Shown: piece by piece, positions 22,627-30,527 of the stretch
How positions within the stretch are numbered: position 1 is the stretch's first letter
Layout: the number at the start of each line of letters is the position of its first letter
From: Lachnospiraceae bacterium
GTDB taxonomy: Bacteria > Bacillota > Clostridia > Lachnospirales > Lachnospiraceae
NCBI GenBank assembly: GCA_015057325.1
Contig: SVEQ01000008.1
Location: 3,461-67,460 of the forward strand
DNA length: 64,000 nt
Direction of reading: 5' to 3'
Made by a program: the position numbers and the translations under genes
The notes under the pieces: model-generated
What the model saw: the letters and a program-made list of their open reading frames with translations, nothing else
Database searches by the model: none
Told to the model about the DNA's origin: nothing

Positions 22627-23223
22627 AACGGACGCGTATAGATTATCAGATATATGCATATCCTGTGTCAGAATGTCCGGTGCTAAGAGGTTGTAGGTAT
22701 GCCGATTACACTTTCATATAATACGCGACCGGCTATCAATTCGCCATCGTGGCTCAATGATGCCTTGCTCGCCATCCATGGCTCGCATCGCTATGTTAAT
22801 CACGGCATACCAACAACCTCTAAACACCTACCATATTCCACAGGATATTGCACACACAGATAATCTCACGCTGTTTCGTTATGTACGAAAGTGCATCAAA
22901 GCAGCCAACACGTAACGTTCGCGATGATGCGAGTCGCGTGCGTCAGCTGTTTGGGTACATTTTGAACCAACAGACAGCATAATGAATTGTTGTGTATTAC
23001 ATTCTGGGTGACATTCAGGAGGATATTAGAGTTTCTTGGTATTACGTTGAATATACAGCGGATGCCGAACATGGATGTTCGGCATGTTCCATTGAGACAG
23101 GATGTCGAATTGGAACAGTGCCGCGTAATATAAGAAAACTGTTCCGTAATACCTAGAAACTCTTATGTCCGTATGTCTCGTCACACAGAATGTAATATAT
23201 CGACAATTTGTTATGCGTCCGTT
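22627..23223 (+). ncRNA. Candidate large structured non-coding RNA, about 600 nt
   Basis: No gene fits this stretch, but it is full of nested helices. AACGGACGCGTA (22627-22638) pairs with TATGCGTCCGTT (23212-23223) and closes the region. Domain 1: 22640-22647 with 22859-22866 (8 bp), 22658-22666 with 22840-22848 (9 bp), 22679-22704 with 22803-22828 (23 of 26). Domain 2: hairpins at 22874-22890, 22902-22949 and 22947-22973. Domain 3: 22977-22992 with 23201-23216 (16 bp including three G-U), 22995-23006 with 23186-23197 (12 bp), 23008-23012 with 23180-23184, 23028-23046 with 23145-23163 (18 of 19), then a three-way junction with hairpins at 23062-23085 and 23085-23117. The G-U pairs exist only if the + strand is transcribed. 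The size is like ROOL/OLE-class RNAs, but I cannot assign a family. No convincing promoter was found. Confidence 0.8.
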
Positions 23224-23245
23224 TTAAAATGTAACTAAACAGCAA

Positions 23246-23677
23246 TCACACAAATGCCTTCATCTCGCACATCAGGTCCTCTTCCGTTTTGATGAGTTTC
23301 TTTGCAAGATGCACACTCTCCGGCGACGCATCATCATATTTGTTGAGGTATTCCGATACGGACTGGATTCCCATGTTGCAGCCGTCCATAATAATCTTGG
23401 CAATCTGACTGGCGTCATCTTTGATGAGAAGCTTTGCCTCCGTGCTTATCCAAGACATTGCAGATGCCATAATGTTGGGCCTGTCCTCGGTTTTTCCGTA
23501 GCGTGCCAACTGGTCTCCTGTATCCTTCTCAAGTCTTTCGTGCTCTAAGGTGTAGCTTTTTAATATGTTATCAAGCTTATCGTCTTCCACAAACTCCTTG
23601 ACCTGCTTCATGCTGTTTATCGCCATTTTGCAGCCTTCATTTACTTTATCAAGTAGATTTAATGTCTGTTCTGTCAT
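23246..23677 (-). CDS. Ferritin-like four-helix protein (DUF2383-like)
   Basis: The start is ATG at 23677 after AAGAAGGATTATATT. A longer frame to 23728 lacks a site. 143 residues, all helical, with repeated amphipathic segments: NLLDKVNEGCKMAINSMKQV, LDNILKSYTLEHERLEKD, then SWISTEAKLLIKDDASQIAKIIMDGCNMGI and a final helix LAKKLIKTEEDLMCEMKAF (each quoted in part). Glu and His residues (EHERLE, TEEDLM) are placed as in ferritin-like superfamily members of unknown function. It may be involved in stress or metal handling. It is single-gene, divergent from the coiled-coil membrane protein. Confidence 0.65.
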   Translation of the reverse strand: MTEQTLNLLDKVNEGCKMAINSMKQVKEFVEDDKLDNILKSYTLEHERLEKDTGDQLARYGKTEDRPNIMASAMSWISTEAKLLIKDDASQIAKIIMDGCNMGIQSVSEYLNKYDDASPESVHLAKKLIKTEEDLMCEMKAFV

Positions 23678-23736
23678 AATATAATCCTTCTTTCTTATTT
23701 TTTCTCTATTATGCCCATTATCAAACAATTTATTCC

Positions 23737-23765
23737 TTTACGAAATCTTAATTTTCATGTATAAT
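23737..23765 (+). promoter_or_regulatory. Promoter of the coiled-coil membrane protein
   Basis: TTTACG (23737-23742), 17 bases, TATAAT (23760-23765). The mRNA leader would be about 75 nt. Confidence 0.6.
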
Positions 23766-23844
23766 ATAGGTACTGTTTTTGATTATATTTACTGCGTTTT
23801 AGCAGGCATTTATACATCAGTTAATAGCAAAGGGGGCTTTACAC

Positions 23845-25371
23845 ATGAACAGATCTAACGATAACAGGATTGCACTTTCCGTGGTGGCAACGCTAACCTC
23901 AGGAATTGCGTTAATCTATACTCTTATTACATTTCATAAGCAGATATTCCCGGTTGCGGGAGTAAGCATTATCTTCTTAATATGTGCTTACCTGCTCACC
24001 CAGAACATTGTCGCGTTCGTTAACATGAAGAACAAGTCTTTAAATGTTCAGATTAAGAACGGCATGGATGACCTCTCAACACAGATTGAGGGCATGAGCA
24101 GCTCGCAGGCACAGCTTGGCAAAGCAACTTATCTTTACACACGTCAGGCTGCCGAGAATCTTGCAAGTCTTCGAGGCAATTATGCTGACGGACAAGAAAC
24201 TCTTGTCAAGAACCTCTCCGTTATTGCCAACGCACAGAATAAGTCAACTAAGCTCCTTATCAAATACGACCAGAACAATACAACCAAGTTGATTTCCACA
24301 ATGAAGGATTTGAGGAATCATTTAAATGAAACTATGACGCAGGGCTTTGACCAGATTCAGCCTAACAACGCAGACGTTGTTTCGATGTTAGAGAATCTCG
24401 TTGAATATCTTAAGTCTCAGCCCGCAGGAATGGATCAGAACCTAAGTATGCAGATTAACAATGTAGCTCACGAGTTACAGAATATATCAAGCAACATTGC
24501 AAGAGTTCAGGCAATGCCAATGCCTAACATGATGCAGGGCATGCCTGCACAACCTGTATATCAAGAAGCTCCTGTTATGGCGAGCGCTCCGATTGCTGAG
24601 GACGCTCCGGTTATGGAGGAAGCTCCTATCGCAGAGGAAGCTCCGGTTATGGAGGAAGCTCCTATCGCAGAGGAAGCTCCGGTTATGGAAGAGGCTCCTA
24701 TTGCTGAGGACGCTCCGATTATGGAGGAGGCTCCTATTGCTGAAGAAGTTCCGGTTATGGAAGAAGCTTCAGTCGCTTCAGACGAACCTGTTGTTATGCA
24801 GGGTGAGATTCCAGTAGGACCTGAAGAAGCAGCTATGGACGAGGCAATTGCTGAAATGAATGCAGAGATTGCCGCTGAACCTGTTGTAGAAGAAGCTCCT
24901 GTTATGGAAGAGGCTCCTGCAGAGGAAGAACCTTTCACACCTACCTTTACGGTTGTCGGCAAAGAAGATCCGGTTGAGGAAGAAGCAGCCCCTGAACCGG
25001 AAGTCGCAGAAGCAACTCCTGAACCTGAGGCTCCAACCATTGGTGATGTAAGTGATCCAAACAAGCAATTATCAGCAGACGAGATTGCAGCACTTTTTGC
25101 AGCAGCAGATCCCGCACCTAAGAAAGAAGAACCTGCTCCTGAACCTGTTGCAGAGGCTCCAGCTCCTGCCGCTGTTTCTGATGATCCCAACAAGCAGTTA
25201 TCAGCAGACGAGATTGCAGCTTTATTTGCAGCAGCTGATCCTGCTCCTAAGAAGGAAGAACCTGCTCCCGAACCTGTCGCAGCAGCTCCTGTTGTTGAGC
25301 CGGTTTCTGATGACCCTAACAAGCAGTTATCTCCAGATGAGATTGCAGCACTCTTCGCTTCAATCGGATAA
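23845..25371 (+). CDS. Membrane coiled-coil protein with repetitive linker and three FliM-N-like motifs
   Basis: 508 residues. Two TM helices (about 10-30 and 36-57) form a hairpin. They are followed by a ~165-residue helical coiled-coil region (about 60-230), then an Ala/Pro/Glu/Met linker with a 12-residue period (EEAPVMEEAPIA, about 245-310) and more acidic Pro-rich sequence. The C-terminus has three copies of DPNKQLS[AP]DEIAALFA (about 400, 447 and 492), separated by PAPKKEEPAPEP linkers. The motif resembles the LSQ-x-EIDALL peptide at the N-terminus of FliM/FliN, which in FliM binds phospho-CheY. No flagellar gene is present here. The function is unknown; a scaffold that docks a partner by repeated short motifs is inferred. 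Confidence 0.85.
   Translation: MNRSNDNRIALSVVATLTSGIALIYTLITFHKQIFPVAGVSIIFLICAYLLTQNIVAFVNMKNKSLNVQIKNGMDDLSTQIEGMSSSQAQLGKATYLYTRQAAENLASLRGNYADGQETLVKNLSVIANAQNKSTKLLIKYDQNNTTKLISTMKDLRNHLNETMTQGFDQIQPNNADVVSMLENLVEYLKSQPAGMDQNLSMQINNVAHELQNISSNIARVQAMPMPNMMQGMPAQPVYQEAPVMASAPIAEDAPVMEEAPIAEEAPVMEEAPIAEEAPVMEEAPIAEDAPIMEEAPIAEEVPVMEEASVASDEPVVMQGEIPVGPEEAAMDEAIAEMNAEIAAEPVVEEAPVMEEAPAEEEPFTPTFTVVGKEDPVEEEAAPEPEVAEATPEPEAPTIGDVSDPNKQLSADEIAALFAAADPAPKKEEPAPEPVAEAPAPAAVSDDPNKQLSADEIAALFAAADPAPKKEEPAPEPVAAAPVVEPVSDDPNKQLSPDEIAALFASIG
24577..24768 (+). repeat. 36-bp coding tandem repeats
   Basis: About five units of 36 bases encode a 12-residue period with APVMEE and APIAEE halves. Adjacent copies are nearly identical at DNA level (GAGGAAGCTCCGGTTATGGA recurs), implying recent expansion. 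The bias also creates a long antisense open frame that is not a gene. Confidence 0.85.
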
Positions 25372-25386
25372 TTACAACAATACACA

Positions 25387-25418
25387 AAGCGAGGTGATAT
25401 ATACCACCTCGCTTTTTT
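25387..25418. terminator. Terminator between convergent genes
   Basis: AAGCGAGGTG (25387-25396) pairs with CACCTCGCTT (25405-25414), followed by TTTT. It serves the coiled-coil protein gene and possibly the CAP gene. Confidence 0.88.
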
Positions 25419-25427
25419 CATGCCTTA

Positions 25428-26330
25428 TTATTTTGTCTTTTTGCTTGCTTTCTTCCAGCTACCATATACTATCTCATCATCTGTATAAACAAAAGCTCTA
25501 ATCCTTACATAATACTTCTTTTTTGATTTAAGCTTTTTGTTCTTATATTTCTTTAACACAACCTTCTTGCCTGATGAAGATATCTGATAGGTGTCTGCCT
25601 TTTTGAAACTCTTCTTATCTGATATCTGGAATTGATATCCATTAACTCCGGATAATTTCTTCCACACAAGAGTAAGCTTTTTCTTTCCCGAAACAACTTT
25701 TAATCCGCTAACTTTTGACGGGACATTATCATTTGAGGTTTCTGTCTTATCACTTGAGTCCCCACCGGAAGAATCAACTCCCTGCAATAATTTTGTCTCT
25801 CCCGACTTATTGATTGCAACCTGATACTTTACTTTTCCGCTTGCAGGCTCCTTAACCGAATCCGCTTTTTCATATCCAAAACACTGCACCCAATAAAATC
25901 CGCCATCAATCTCCATACAACCAATACCGATTGACTTAAAACCCTTAGTAAGAATATTTGCTTTATGCCCCTCCGAGTTCATCCACGAATTCATGACATC
26001 TGAAGGATTCCTCTGTCCCCAAGCTATATTCTCGCCATACATCTTATTGTCAATGCTAAAGCAAATCTCTCCATTAGGTCTTGTATGGCTAAATGATACC
26101 TTTATTTCAGCTGCTCTGGCCATTGCCGATTCTAACAGACTTGCATCCATTTCAATTGTTGGAACACCTGCTGCTTTTCTCTCTTTATTAACAATTTCCA
26201 ACACCTTAAATGCATAATCATATCTGGCCTTACCACTTACTTCCTTATTACTTGCTGCATTTACTTTAACCACCGGCGACAAGACTACAATCATGGCTAA
26301 TGCCATAATTACCCTTAACATTTTCTTCAT
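25428..26330 (-). CDS. Secreted CAP (SCP/PR1) domain protein with FN3-like C-terminus
   Basis: The start is ATG at 26330 after AAAGGAGGAGAGAGA. 300 residues: a signal peptide (about 1-26), a CAP domain (about 40-165) with ERKAAGVPTIEMDASLLESA, SFSHTRPNGE, YGENIAWG and SWMNSEGHKANIL, which carry the conserved His/Glu cavity residues. A Ser/Thr-rich linker follows, then one FN3-type domain (about 210-300: KKKLTLVWKKLSGVNGYQFQI) with a Lys-rich end. Bacterial CAP proteins are secreted or spore-associated; their activity is mostly unknown. No LPXTG motif. Confidence 0.9.
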   Translation of the reverse strand: MKKMLRVIMALAMIVVLSPVVKVNAASNKEVSGKARYDYAFKVLEIVNKERKAAGVPTIEMDASLLESAMARAAEIKVSFSHTRPNGEICFSIDNKMYGENIAWGQRNPSDVMNSWMNSEGHKANILTKGFKSIGIGCMEIDGGFYWVQCFGYEKADSVKEPASGKVKYQVAINKSGETKLLQGVDSSGGDSSDKTETSNDNVPSKVSGLKVVSGKKKLTLVWKKLSGVNGYQFQISDKKSFKKADTYQISSSGKKVVLKKYKNKKLKSKKKYYVRIRAFVYTDDEIVYGSWKKASKKTK

Positions 26331-26449
26331 TCTCTCTCCTCCTTTAATAGTCTTCATAAAAGCATTCATGTACTTATATTCTGTAACTTAAATCCCTTTA
26401 AAAATAACATAAAACGCCATATTTTACAATGTTTTCAACTAAAAACACC

Positions 26450-26478
26450 TTGCCAATATGAACCATTTTCATTATAAT
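26450..26478 (+). promoter_or_regulatory. Promoter of the beta-lactamase-like gene
   Basis: TTGCCA (26450-26455), 17 bases, TATAAT (26473-26478), 33 bases before the ATG. Confidence 0.75.
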
Positions 26479-26510
26479 TATCACAACTTTTGTAAGGGAG
26501 ACACTCACGT

Positions 26511-27632
26511 ATGGATAAACCAAAAAGAAACAATCTTCTTCCCTCAGACACAAAAATAATCGTACTTGGCTCGTTAGCGGTAATACTTATTGTACTTGTG
26601 TTATCGATACTCTTTCCGAATGCTGCAAAAAACGGAAAAGAGACCACAACTGAAGCAACAACACAGGAAACTACCGTTTCGCAAAAGGAAAAACTTCCTA
26701 TGGGTTGGCAGGAAATTGACGGTGCTACAAGATACGTTCGTGCCGATGGAAAGATTGCAAAAAGTCAGTGGGTTGGCGACTACTATGTAGGTTCAACAGG
26801 CGCAATGTACACTTGCGCCATAACCCCCGACGGCAAATATGTGGGTTACGATGGTCTCGTTAATGACTCCGCAGGAATTACAAATAGCCATTCGGGACTT
26901 GAAAGCCTTAAGAAAGAACTCGAAGATACTATTTCCAATTATTACGGTACATGGTCTGTCTATGTCAAGGACATAGGTCACAACGAATATCTTCTTATCA
27001 ATAATGAACAACATTTTTCTGCAAGTTTAATAAAACTTTATTGTGCAGGTGCGGCATTGGAACTTATAGATGAGGGCAAACTTGAAAGAACCGACAACAT
27101 TGACAATCTTATGTACCAGATGATTTCCATAAGCGATAATGACGCATTCAATCTTATGGTCAGACAATGCGACGAAAACCACAATGCGGTAAATGGCTGC
27201 AAAGTCATCCAGGATTTTATAGACAGACAAGGATGTACCGATACAACTATTACCACTATGCTGGTTCCTACCAAGTATCCATTTCCTTCATCACCGGGAC
27301 GAAACTATACTACGGTTGCGGATTGCGGTAAAATTCTCGAAAAAATATATAAGAAACAACTTGTAAGTCGCAAAGCATCCGATGAACTTCTTGATCTTTT
27401 ACTTAACCAACAGCACATCAATAAAATACCTGCAGGACTTCCTGAGGGAACAAAATGCGCCAATAAAACAGGCGACACCGATGATACACAACACGATGCC
27501 GCCATTGTCTATTCTCCCGGAGGAGACTATATAATTGTCGTTATGAGCAGCAACTGTGGCGCTGCTATCCCAAACATCCAAAACATTTCGTCTATTGTAT
27601 ATGACTACTTCAACAAAACTACTTCACAGTAA
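26511..27632 (+). CDS. Membrane-anchored class A beta-lactamase-like serine hydrolase
   Basis: 373 residues. TM anchor (about 20-40), a Thr/Glu-rich linker (about 45-62), a cell-wall-binding-type repeat (about 63-115: GWQEIDGATRYVRADGKIA, SQWVGDYYVGSTG), then a serine beta-lactamase/PBP-like domain (about 125-373). The three catalytic elements are present: SLIK (Ser172, Lys175), SDN (208-210) and KTG (319-321). It could be a beta-lactamase, a DD-peptidase-like or an esterase. An omega-loop Glu typical of class A is not obvious. Its 3' end overlaps the convergent LRR gene by 14 bases. Confidence 0.88.
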   Translation: MDKPKRNNLLPSDTKIIVLGSLAVILIVLVLSILFPNAAKNGKETTTEATTQETTVSQKEKLPMGWQEIDGATRYVRADGKIAKSQWVGDYYVGSTGAMYTCAITPDGKYVGYDGLVNDSAGITNSHSGLESLKKELEDTISNYYGTWSVYVKDIGHNEYLLINNEQHFSASLIKLYCAGAALELIDEGKLERTDNIDNLMYQMISISDNDAFNLMVRQCDENHNAVNGCKVIQDFIDRQGCTDTTITTMLVPTKYPFPSSPGRNYTTVADCGKILEKIYKKQLVSRKASDELLDLLLNQQHINKIPAGLPEGTKCANKTGDTDDTQHDAAIVYSPGGDYIIVVMSSNCGAAIPNIQNISSIVYDYFNKTTSQ

Positions 27633-28866
27633 GTTTTGTTTTCTTCTTTGCTTTCGCAGCTCTTGATTTATCGATGAGCTTATTAACCTTGTCCTTGTAA
27701 CTCTTGCTTCCTGCAAGTTTGATAGTCAACTTCTTTGAATTAGTATCAAACGCATTCTTACCTATCTTAGAAATCTTCTTTGACTTAAAGTTAATAGTCT
27801 TAAGCTTCTTAGAACCTGCAAATGCCTTCTTACCGATTGTTGTTATATCACCTTTAATTACAACCGTTTCCAACTTCTTGTTATTGGCAAATGCAGAAGC
27901 TGCAATCTCCTTAACCGGATAGTTCTTGCCAAGAATCTTAATGTTCTTTTCAACCGTTGCCTTCTTTGTTGACGCACACTTTGTAACTACAATATACGCT
28001 TTTTTCTTCTTACCCTTCCCCTTATATACAACCTTGTAACTAACAGGACCATTAGATGATGGTGTTACATATCCATCCTCAAGTATAGCGTCCTTAATAG
28101 CTTCCTTCGGAATCTCAAGTGAAAGTCCTTCTTCTCCCGGAGCAGGATATGCGATATCAACATCTATAATCAAACCTTCTCTACTTTCTGCATGAACCCA
28201 TACTCCGGTATCTTTTGTTACATAATAGTATACAATAGCTGTTTCGGGTGTATCTTCCTCCTCATCAGCATCATCCTCATCTTCTTCGTCGTCATCTTCC
28301 TCTTCGTCTTCACCATCATCAGTAATAACAATAGGAACTTCAGCCTTGAATATATAGCAGTCAAACTCTGTATCCGCACCCGTATGACAATTAGTTACGA
28401 AAATCTTATCCTCTCCATCATATGTGTAGACACCGCCTGTAACAATCTTGGTCTCAACACCATTCTCTGTAAGTGTTTTGCCAAGTCCTTGAAGGTCCTC
28501 TTCTTCCGTCGGATACTTATACCAGTCCTTACCGTCTTTGTAGTAAGTAATCTTCTCCTTCAAATCAGTATAATACGGAACCCATTCCCCACTGTCCGTA
28601 TCTTCTGAAGATAAATTTTTAATATTGTTCTTTCTGTCAAGCTCAGCCTTCTCGTAAAGAATTGTTTCACTCTCTGCGCTTACCGAATATTCCACAAACA
28701 ACAACGGGCTTGCATCAAAGGTATTAAATGCTGCCTGAAGTGTTGCCGTCGGATCCGGCGCAGCCGCCTTAACAACAGATGTGCATGGCTTTGTAGAAAG
28801 CACAAGTACTGACACTAACACAAGCGACAGTACAGTTCTAAAAACTTTTGAAATATCTCTCCTCAT
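27619..28866 (-). CDS. Secreted LRR_5 surface protein with acidic tract
   Basis: The start is ATG at 28866 after AGAGGAGGGTTACAAACT. 415 residues: a signal peptide (about 1-33), an N-terminal domain (about 35-215) resembling cell-surface beta domains that measure a Tyr/Lys-rich face (KEKITYYKDGKDWYKYP), an acidic Asp/Glu tract (about 190-215), another ~75-residue domain, and a C-terminal LRR_5 block (about 310-415: ASAFANNKKLETVVIKG, KKAFAGSKKLKTINF). It has the same Lys-rich C-terminal end as other secreted proteins in this window. The gene converges on, and overlaps, the serine hydrolase. Confidence 0.85.
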   Translation of the reverse strand: MRRDISKVFRTVLSLVLVSVLVLSTKPCTSVVKAAAPDPTATLQAAFNTFDASPLLFVEYSVSAESETILYEKAELDRKNNIKNLSSEDTDSGEWVPYYTDLKEKITYYKDGKDWYKYPTEEEDLQGLGKTLTENGVETKIVTGGVYTYDGEDKIFVTNCHTGADTEFDCYIFKAEVPIVITDDGEDEEEDDDEEDEDDADEEEDTPETAIVYYYVTKDTGVWVHAESREGLIIDVDIAYPAPGEEGLSLEIPKEAIKDAILEDGYVTPSSNGPVSYKVVYKGKGKKKKAYIVVTKCASTKKATVEKNIKILGKNYPVKEIAASAFANNKKLETVVIKGDITTIGKKAFAGSKKLKTINFKSKKISKIGKNAFDTNSKKLTIKLAGSKSYKDKVNKLIDKSRAAKAKKKTKLTVK

Positions 28867-28968
28867 AGTTTGTAACCCTCCTCTTCTCAGATACTTAATT
28901 TTACCACATTTTACTGATTTTATCAATACAAATAAAGCTGTAACACCCTATCATTTCACCTGCAAAAG

Positions 28969-28977
28969 TGGTATAAT
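28969..28977 (+). promoter_or_regulatory. Extended -10 promoter of the ADP-ribose pyrophosphatase gene
   Basis: TGG-TATAAT at 28969-28977, 37 bases before the ATG. No good -35 box is visible, as is usual with an extended -10. Confidence 0.5.
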
Positions 28978-29014
28978 TATCCTTTGAAAAGTTCATCAAA
29001 TGAGGAGGTAACTA

Positions 29015-29551
29015 ATGGAACCTGTTAAACGTCTTAAAAGAGAGTTACGTGCCGAAGGTACGGTTATAAAATTATACAAAGATACGGTAGAAGTCGGTGG
29101 CAAAACTGCCGAATGGGACTACATTCATCATGACGGCGCTGCAGCAGTTGTTGCGGTAAATGATTCCGGAAAACTACTAATGGTTAAGCAATACCGAAAC
29201 GCTCTTGACCGCTTCACCTTAGAACTTCCTGCAGGCAAGCTTGATAGTCCTGATGAGCCAACCCTTGAATGTGCAATGCGAGAGCTTGAAGAAGAAACAG
29301 GATACAAAGCAGGAAAATCCGAGTATCTGCTTACCGTGAATACAACAGTAGCATTTTGTAACGAGAAGATCGACATTTATCTTGCCACAGACCTTATAAA
29401 GACTGAGCAGCATCTCGATCCTGACGAAGAGATTAATGTTGAAGAATGGGAAGTTTCAGATCTTAAGAAACTTATTTATGAAGGTAAGATAACCGACGGC
29501 AAGACTGTCGCCGGCATCATGACATACGCTGAGAAATTCAATATTATTTAA
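29015..29551 (+). CDS. nudF: ADP-ribose pyrophosphatase (Nudix hydrolase)
   Basis: 178 residues after ATGAGGAGGTAACTA. The Nudix box spans about residues 73-95: GKLDSPDEPTLECAMRELEE followed by ETGY, with one extra residue before the first Glu. Upstream VVAVNDSGKLLMVKQYRNAL and the substrate-recognition RFTLELPAG match ADPRase-type Nudix enzymes (YqkG/NudF), which hydrolyse ADP-ribose to AMP and ribose-5-phosphate. It ends in an eight-base overlap with the convergent uppP gene. Confidence 0.93.
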   Translation: MEPVKRLKRELRAEGTVIKLYKDTVEVGGKTAEWDYIHHDGAAAVVAVNDSGKLLMVKQYRNALDRFTLELPAGKLDSPDEPTLECAMRELEEETGYKAGKSEYLLTVNTTVAFCNEKIDIYLATDLIKTEQHLDPDEEINVEEWEVSDLKKLIYEGKITDGKTVAGIMTYAEKFNII

Positions 29552-30440
29552 TGAAAAAGAAGTAGATAAGCACGAGCACACCAAGGGCGATTCGGTACCA
29601 GCCGAACACCTTGAAATCGTGCTTTTTTATATATCCCATAAGGAACTTAAGAGAGAAATATGAAACGCCGAAAGCCACTGCCATTCCAAGCAGCAACACG
29701 AAAAGTTCCGAACCTGTAAATACAAATCCAAACTTAATTAACTTCACAAGACTTGCGCCAAACATAATAGGAATGCCGAGGAAGAAAGTAAACTCCGCTG
29801 CAACCTCTCTTGACGCACCAAGCAGTATTCCGCCGATAATCGTCGAACCGGAACGTGATGTTCCCGGAATCAATGCAAGGATTTGAAATACTCCGATTAA
29901 GATTGCAGTCTTAAATGTCATATCTTCAAGACTTGTTATCTTCGGACGACGTCTTGCATTAAATGTTTCAAGAACGATAAAAATCACACCGTATACAATA
30001 AGAGCAATCGCAACCACCGTTGGGTTGTAAAAATGCTCATCCATATAATCATCAAACTTGATACCCATAATCGCAGCAGGAAGACAAGCAACAACAATCT
30101 TAACCCACAAAGCAATTATATCCATGTGGCAATATTTGTTGCAAAAGTTCTGGAAGCCCTTCATGAAACCATTTTTTGCCTCGTACACAAACCATCCACC
30201 CTCAGGTGCTTTCTTCGCGCTATGAAACGGCCATAATTTGCCCCAGAAAAGAACAACTACCGCCATGATTGCACCGAGCTGAATGACAACATCAAACATC
30301 TCCATGAACGCATCACTCTGCTCCATCTTAAGAAACTCATTTACCAAAATAAGATGTCCTGTACTGCTTATCGGCAGCCATTCCGTAATTCCCTCAACTA
30401 CACCGAGTATTATAACTTTAAACCATTCCACCAATGACAT
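29544..30440 (-). CDS. uppP: Undecaprenyl-diphosphate phosphatase (UppP/BacA)
   Basis: 298 residues, polytopic. Both family signatures are present: GVVEGITEWLPISSTGHLIL (about 13-32) and PGTSRSGSTIIGG (about 190-202), which carry the catalytic Glu, Ser and Arg. It recycles undecaprenyl diphosphate for peptidoglycan synthesis and can confer bacitracin resistance. AAGGAAGGTAACAGACT precedes the ATG. It is a single gene, converging on nudF. Confidence 0.95.
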   Translation of the reverse strand: MSLVEWFKVIILGVVEGITEWLPISSTGHLILVNEFLKMEQSDAFMEMFDVVIQLGAIMAVVVLFWGKLWPFHSAKKAPEGGWFVYEAKNGFMKGFQNFCNKYCHMDIIALWVKIVVACLPAAIMGIKFDDYMDEHFYNPTVVAIALIVYGVIFIVLETFNARRRPKITSLEDMTFKTAILIGVFQILALIPGTSRSGSTIIGGILLGASREVAAEFTFFLGIPIMFGASLVKLIKFGFVFTGSELFVLLLGMAVAFGVSYFSLKFLMGYIKKHDFKVFGWYRIALGVLVLIYFFFIK

Positions 30441-30527
30441 AGTCTGTTACCTTCCTTAAAATTTCATTTACAAAAATATCCTTTTCGATTTCTCATAGTA
30501 GCACATGCACACCAAAAAATCAAACCG

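Noticed and set aside
22600-23240. Group I or group II intron, tmRNA or RNase P RNA as identity of the structured region
   Set aside because: No group II domain V, no intron core, no tmRNA tag or CCA end, and no P4 GAGGAAAGTC-type element were found.
22600-23240. Insertion-sequence or MITE remnant
   Set aside because: Many nested arms are present rather than one pair of terminal repeats, no target duplication is seen, and the G-U pairs favour RNA.
24561-25421. 286-codon antisense ORF in the coiled-coil protein gene
   Set aside because: The Ser/Gly/Ala-rich frame results from the repeated Glu/Ala/Pro codons on the other strand. It has no start signal.
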